Source: Chlorobiota bacterium | GTDB taxonomy: Bacteria > Bacteroidota > Bacteroidia > Bacteroidales > F082 | Length of the DNA stretch: 8,905 bases | Assembly (NCBI GenBank): GCA_030619415.1 | Contig: JAUXBM010000055.1 | Coordinates: forward strand, 1 to 8,905 | Direction of reading: 5' to 3' | In this document: positions 5,526 to 8,905 of the stretch, piece by piece | How the letters are laid out: each line of letters begins with the position of its first letter | Position numbering within the stretch: position 1 is the stretch's first letter | Position numbers and translations under genes: made by a program | The notes under the pieces: model-generated | Seen by the model: the letters and a program-made list of their open reading frames with translations, nothing else | Told to the model about the DNA's origin: nothing | Databases searched by the model: none

Positions 5526-8054
5526 TTGTATTTTTTTAAACGAACGTTTTTTTTCATACTGATTCTCGGCAACTTGTTTGCTTATAGCCAGAGCATTAAG
5601 CTGGATAGCTTGAAATCTGTCCTGGGCTCGGCGAACAATGATTCGTTGAAAATACAAATGCTGCTCGAAATGGCGAACGAATGCCGTTATTATGCGCCTG
5701 ATGACCTCCGTCGATTTAACAGGCAGGCCCTGCTATTGTCAGAAAAAACTAATTTTTCGTTGGGTGAGGGACTGGCCTTAAAAGGATTGGGAAAGTACTT
5801 TTATGATTTAGGCAAATATGATTCAGCCATGTATTATTATACCGAGGCTGAGTTAAGGTTTCGTGAGATTGGGGATAAAAAGGAGTTGTCGAATATAAAA
5901 GCTGATTTTTGTTATGTCTGTGTGGCAAAGGGAGAGTACAACAAGGCGCTCGATGCGGGATTGTCAGCTTTACAATTGGCTGAGGAGACAGGAGATAAAG
6001 AAGTATTGCAAAACGCCTATGCATTTATTGGCTTCACATACTTTTCGTCAGGAAATACAGAGAATGCACTGGAATACCTTATGAACGGGCTTGAGATCGC
6101 AGAGCAAAGAAATGATACAAAAGGAATTGCATTTCTAAAAAGGGATATGGCGATCACTTACGATGAATCAGGAGAATATGATAAAGCAATTAAATATTAC
6201 AATGAATCTGCTGAATTATTTAGAAATCTCAATGACCGCCGGTCGCTTGGGATCGCATTGTTCAATATTGCCGAAGTTTATCGGTGCCAGGACAATTTGA
6301 ACGAAGCGATAAAAAGCTTTCATGAATGCTTTCTCATTGCCTCCGAGCTGGCTGATAATACAGGAAAAAACCTGGTCTTAATAAATCTGGCCAACACTTA
6401 CATCGAGATGTTCCGCAAAGGAAATTCAATGGTTGTGGCTGATGAAATGATTAAACAAACTGGTTTTCAGAATATCGATGATCTATTAATAACAACATCC
6501 ATTCAACTAAAAAAGAACAACAACCGAAATCATTTAGTTACAAACCTGTTATTGCTTGTTGAATTGAATACACTAAGAAAGGATTATGAGCAGGCTTATA
6601 AATTTAATATCAAGCTCATCAAATTAAGAGAGGAACTTGCGCAGATCAACACGGCCAATGCACTCGCTGAGTTAATTAATCGTTTCGAAATGCAGCAGAT
6701 GGAAAAGGAGCTTCATCTGCTTGAAGCGCAGACCAAAGCTGACAAAGAACAGATAACCATTCAGCGACAACAGCAACTGATTATCATTATCATCACGGTG
6801 CTGTTGGTTATTGTTGGGTTTATGCTTAGAAGCAGGATTAGAACAATTCGAAAAACCAAAGAGGAAATCCAGAAAAAAAACGAACAATTCATCAATGAAA
6901 AAACAAGGGCCGAAAAAAGTGAAAAATTTAAAGAGCAGTTCCTGACAAAAGTGAGCCATGAGATCCGCACACCCATGAATGCCATAATGGGTATTACCAA
7001 TTTACTGATCAAGAACAAGCATCTGAATGAGCAGGAGAAATACCTTGACGCCATCAATATTTCGGCCAGGCATTTGCTTGTGTTAATAAATGATATCCTT
7101 GACTTATCGAAACTTGAATCAGGAAAGTATGAATTTGAAAAAACTCCTTTTCGGGTAAGCGAAACATTCGACAAGGTAAAGACAGATCTAAACCCTTCTG
7201 CAAAACTCAAAAAAAATATTTTTTCTTTTTATTACGATGATAAGATACCTAAAATGCTGCTTGGCGATCAATATATGTTGCAGCAAATACTTATTAATCT
7301 TTGCAGAAATGCAATCGAATATACAAATAAGGGAAGGATTGATGTGGCTTGTAAACTTATCGGGACAACAGAAAAAGTAGCCATCCTGGGTTTTACGGTA
7401 AAAGATACAGGCATCGGTATAAATAAAGAATTACACGATAAAATTTTTAACAGCTTTATTGGCGAAGTTTCGTTTGATAAAAAGAGTTTTAACCAAAGTG
7501 GGCTTGAATTGGTAATTATGCGGCAAATGCTCGAATTGCAGGGCGGCAAAATAACAGTCGACAGTCAGCCTGGATTGGGGACCACCTTTTACTTTGAGAT
7601 CCCTTATGAGATAAATGTCTCTGATAAGAAGGCGAAAAAGGCTATTAAGAAAAAACTAGTCGATACTGATCAGGCCATCGGCATTAAAATCCTTCTTGTT
7701 GAAGACAACGAATTTAATGTGATGGTGGCCAAAGAAGAACTTGAAGACAGCTTAAAAGAAGTTAGAGTGGATGTTGCAGGAAATGGGGAAATCGCATTAG
7801 AGATGATTGATCAGAATGATTATGATATTATTTTAATGGACGTCCAAATGCCTGTTATGAATGGGTATGATGCAACCAGGGCAATTCGTAAAATGGACAA
7901 CCAAAAAAGAAAAATACCCATCATAGCTATGACCGCCAATATTATGAAAAGTGAGGTGGAAAAATGTTTTGAAGCGGGCATGAATGCATACATTCCTAAA
8001 CCATTTCAGCGGGATGAACTCTTGCAGCGCATACAGGAAAACCTGAAATCATAG
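5526..8054 (+). CDS. TPR-containing hybrid sensor histidine kinase with degenerate ATP lid
   Basis: This has 842 residues from TTG 5526, 4 nt after the preceding stop. The only upstream in-frame codons after a stop are ATA, TAT, AGT and CAA, and the first ATG lies past the signal peptide (residues 1-22, ending AYSQ). About five TPRs with a 40-residue period cover roughly 80-275, followed by a weaker helical region to about 385, a coiled coil and a membrane helix at about 418-437. HisKA has His478 in KVSHEIRTPMNAIMG. The HATPase domain keeps N-box Asn595 (RNAIEYT) and G1 Asp627 (DTGIGIN). Where its neighbour has FGGTGLGL, however, it has FNQSGLEL (655-662), and the F-box region (FNSFIGEVSF) is also altered. 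The receiver carries Asp772 (LMDVQMPVMNG) and Lys in PKPF. HisKA and receiver closely resemble those of the upstream kinase, which suggests tandem duplication. The TPRs are predicted to be periplasmic. Kinase activity may be weak or absent. Confidence 0.92.
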   Translation: MYFFKRTFFFILILGNLFAYSQSIKLDSLKSVLGSANNDSLKIQMLLEMANECRYYAPDDLRRFNRQALLLSEKTNFSLGEGLALKGLGKYFYDLGKYDSAMYYYTEAELRFREIGDKKELSNIKADFCYVCVAKGEYNKALDAGLSALQLAEETGDKEVLQNAYAFIGFTYFSSGNTENALEYLMNGLEIAEQRNDTKGIAFLKRDMAITYDESGEYDKAIKYYNESAELFRNLNDRRSLGIALFNIAEVYRCQDNLNEAIKSFHECFLIASELADNTGKNLVLINLANTYIEMFRKGNSMVVADEMIKQTGFQNIDDLLITTSIQLKKNNNRNHLVTNLLLLVELNTLRKDYEQAYKFNIKLIKLREELAQINTANALAELINRFEMQQMEKELHLLEAQTKADKEQITIQRQQQLIIIIITVLLVIVGFMLRSRIRTIRKTKEEIQKKNEQFINEKTRAEKSEKFKEQFLTKVSHEIRTPMNAIMGITNLLIKNKHLNEQEKYLDAINISARHLLVLINDILDLSKLESGKYEFEKTPFRVSETFDKVKTDLNPSAKLKKNIFSFYYDDKIPKMLLGDQYMLQQILINLCRNAIEYTNKGRIDVACKLIGTTEKVAILGFTVKDTGIGINKELHDKIFNSFIGEVSFDKKSFNQSGLELVIMRQMLELQGGKITVDSQPGLGTTFYFEIPYEINVSDKKAKKAIKKKLVDTDQAIGIKILLVEDNEFNVMVAKEELEDSLKEVRVDVAGNGEIALEMIDQNDYDIILMDVQMPVMNGYDATRAIRKMDNQKRKIPIIAMTANIMKSEVEKCFEAGMNAYIPKPFQRDELLQRIQENLKS

Positions 8055-8140
8055 CCTTCATAATTCCGGTAGGTGGCCTTGCGATTGTTACGGCCCATTG
8101 TCGTCTGAAAGCCCTGAATATTCAAATAATTCGGAAAATG

Positions 8141-8175
8141 TAACGTCACTATTAATATTTGAAACGTGACTGTTA
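8141..8175. repeat. Imperfect inverted repeat TAACGTCAC / GTGACTGTTA
   Basis: The left arm at 8141-8149 (TAACGTCAC) pairs with the right arm at 8166-8175 (GTGACTGTTA), giving nine base pairs with one bulged T and a 16-nt AT-rich loop. It is not followed by a T run, so it is not a standard terminator. It could be a regulator's binding site, an RNA structure that protects the kinase transcript's 3' end, or chance. The arms are visible directly; any function is inference. Confidence 0.4.
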
Positions 8176-8327
8176 GCACAGGACGCAACAACCAGATACT
8201 TTTACATAAGTTATTTAGATTAAATCATTGCTGAATGAGCTGTAAAAAGATATTAATTGGTTGGAGATAGCAGGATAAATAAATGAGAAACTTTCCCAGG
8301 TAAACCACTCCTATTATATTTGTTTTT

Positions 8328-8360
8328 AAAAGACCTCTGAAATCCTTTCAGGGGTCTTTT
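8328..8360 (+). terminator. Intrinsic (Rho-independent) terminator
   Basis: The left arm AAAAGACCTCTGA (8328-8340) pairs with the right arm TCAGGGGTCTTTT (8348-8360) across a 7-nt loop, AATCCTT. This makes a 13-bp stem with a single T-G wobble. The right arm ends in four T, followed by CC and six more T. On the minus strand the same structure is followed by AAAAA-complement T residues, so it could stop transcription in both directions. It most likely ends the HPt-kinase-kinase transcript and insulates the TPR gene that follows. Confidence 0.85.
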
Positions 8361-8447
8361 CCTTTTTTGTTATCTTTAATGCATTCAATATTTTTATATG
8401 CAATTTTTGAGACATAATATATTAGGTTGACGACTCAATATGAATAG

Positions 8448-8467
8448 TTGTAATTGTAAATTTGTAA
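8448..8467 (+). repeat. Three closely spaced TTGTAA hexamers
   Basis: TTGTAA occurs at 8448-8453, 8454-8459 and 8462-8467; the first two abut and the third follows after two bases. The group lies just upstream of the start of the TPR gene and overlaps the promoter-like element there. It may be a small operator or only low-complexity AT-rich sequence. Confidence 0.3.
8457..8464 (+). promoter_or_regulatory. Possible Bacteroidota -7 promoter element TAAATTTG
   Basis: TAAATTTG fits the Bacteroidota -7 consensus TAnnTTTG exactly and lies 18 nt before the ATG at 8483, so it would give a short leader. No good -33 TTTG/TTG exists at the usual spacing; the nearest upstream TTG (8427-8429) is about 27 nt away. 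The element follows the terminator, so a promoter is expected somewhere here. Such matches are common by chance in AT-rich DNA. Confidence 0.35.
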
Positions 8468-8482
8468 GCTGAATTTATCCTG

Positions 8483-8905
8483 ATGAGCATAGTTTTTTTG
8501 AGACTTCTAAAGTCTGTTTTATTTAATAGTCTCCTGGTTTTCCTAGTTTTAAGTACAATCGTGTATAAAAATTTGAATGCGCAGGAAACTGATAGTTTGT
8601 GGACAGCTTATAACGATACATCCCTTGATGACGACAACAGACTAACTGCACTTAAAGATTTATCCTGGAAAATATTATTCCAAAATCCTGATTCCGGTTT
8701 TATACTTGCTGATCTTTTAAGGAAAGAAGCTATCGAATATAATAATCCAGACTTACAAGCGACAGCCTGTAAAAACATGGGGATTTCTCATAAACTTCGC
8801 GGCGATTATCCCTCTTCTTTAAACATGTATAACAAAGGCCTTGAAATAACAAATGCCCATAATTTATTGGCGATGGAATCAAACCTGTACAGCAATATCG
8901 GCATG
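8483..8905 (+). CDS. Exported TPR protein, N-terminal part (sensor kinase or cyclase likely), 3'-truncated by window edge
   Basis: An open frame runs from ATG 8483 to the window's end, giving 141 residues with no stop; an in-frame TAA at 8465 limits the start. Residues 1-34 look like a signal peptide: Arg7 and Lys10, a hydrophobic core at 11-27, and a likely cut near LNAQ. Residues 44-88 form a helical lead-in (DTSLDDDNRLTALKDL, then NPDSGFILADLL) of the kind that precedes TPR arrays in Bacteroidota sensor proteins. One TPR lies at about 92-125 (KNMGISHKLRGDYPSSLNMY) and a second begins near 132. The output domain is outside the window. Proteins with this N-terminus often end in a histidine kinase or a class III adenylate/guanylate cyclase; I cannot tell which. 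It has its own promoter candidate and is separated from the kinases by a terminator, so it is probably a separate transcription unit. Confidence 0.85.
   Translation, partial: MSIVFLRLLKSVLFNSLLVFLVLSTIVYKNLNAQETDSLWTAYNDTSLDDDNRLTALKDLSWKILFQNPDSGFILADLLRKEAIEYNNPDLQATACKNMGISHKLRGDYPSSLNMYNKGLEITNAHNLLAMESNLYSNIGM

Larger units (their letters stand above)
8055..8482 (+). other. Non-coding stretch between the kinase cassette and the next TPR gene
   Basis: This 428-nt stretch has no convincing gene. A minus-strand open frame of 61 codons overlaps the end of the kinase gene and covers 8006-8191, but it has no recognisable domain. The stretch contains an imperfect inverted repeat (8141-8175), an intrinsic terminator (8328-8360) about 270 nt after the kinase stop, and a promoter-like element (8457-8464) ahead of the next start. 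The segment between about 8176 and 8327 shows no tRNA, riboswitch or repeat that I can recognise. It may be a long 3' untranslated region or may hide a small RNA that ends at the terminator. Confidence 0.6.

Noticed and set aside
6761..7210. A 149-codon minus-strand frame inside the TPR kinase gene
   Set aside because: It lies wholly opposite the membrane helix and HisKA coding region. Its composition is the mirror of that coding sequence, so it is a shadow frame.
8006..8191. A 61-codon minus-strand frame across the end of the TPR kinase gene and the intergenic region
   Set aside because: It overlaps a well-supported gene, has no recognisable motif, and nothing suggests a start signal or partner.
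8315..8322. TATATTTG, an exact match to the Bacteroidota -7 consensus
   Set aside because: It sits immediately before the terminator stem with no good -33 element. A transcript from it would terminate at once, so it is probably chance in AT-rich DNA.
1..8905. CRISPR arrays, insertion sequences, tRNA or rRNA genes, and phage genes
   Set aside because: I looked for regular spaced repeats, transposase motifs, tRNA cloverleafs and phage modules and saw none.

Overview
The window looks like chromosomal DNA of a Bacteroidota member, possibly an anaerobic or facultative one. The DNA is AT-leaning, and the starts have A-rich upstream sequence without Shine-Dalgarno motifs. The sensor proteins combine a signal peptide, TPRs, one membrane helix, a histidine kinase and a receiver, an architecture frequent in that phylum. 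All genes lie on the plus strand. Species-level placement is not possible by eye.

Region 1 (1-3410) is metabolic. It holds the C-terminal two thirds of an ADP-forming acetate/acyl-CoA ligase, a small multi-pass membrane protein with an Mpv17/PMP22-like C-terminal signature, and a fold-type I PLP aminotransferase. Gaps are 7 and 16 nt, so this is probably one operon. An aminotransferase beside an ADP-forming acyl-CoA ligase fits amino-acid fermentation (amino acid to 2-oxo acid to acyl-CoA to acid plus ATP). The oxidoreductase needed between them is not in the window.

Region 2 (3503-8054) is a phosphorelay cassette: a free-standing HPt protein followed by two paralogous membrane-bound hybrid histidine kinases, with gaps of 15 and 4 nt. 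The two kinases look complementary. The first keeps a complete ATP-binding site but has almost no sensor region. The second has a full TPR sensor region, but its ATP-lid (G2 box) is degraded and its N-box altered. Neither kinase has an in-frame ATG before its signal peptide, so both seem to start at TTG. No response regulator with an output domain is present.

Region 3 (8055-8482) is a 428-nt non-coding stretch with an imperfect inverted repeat, a strong intrinsic terminator and a possible promoter. Region 4 (8483-8905) is the start of another exported TPR protein that runs off the window's end. Its output domain is not visible, but it is probably another sensor or cyclase.

The most notable item is the paired kinase arrangement, in which sensing and catalysis may be split between two neighbouring paralogues that share one HPt partner.
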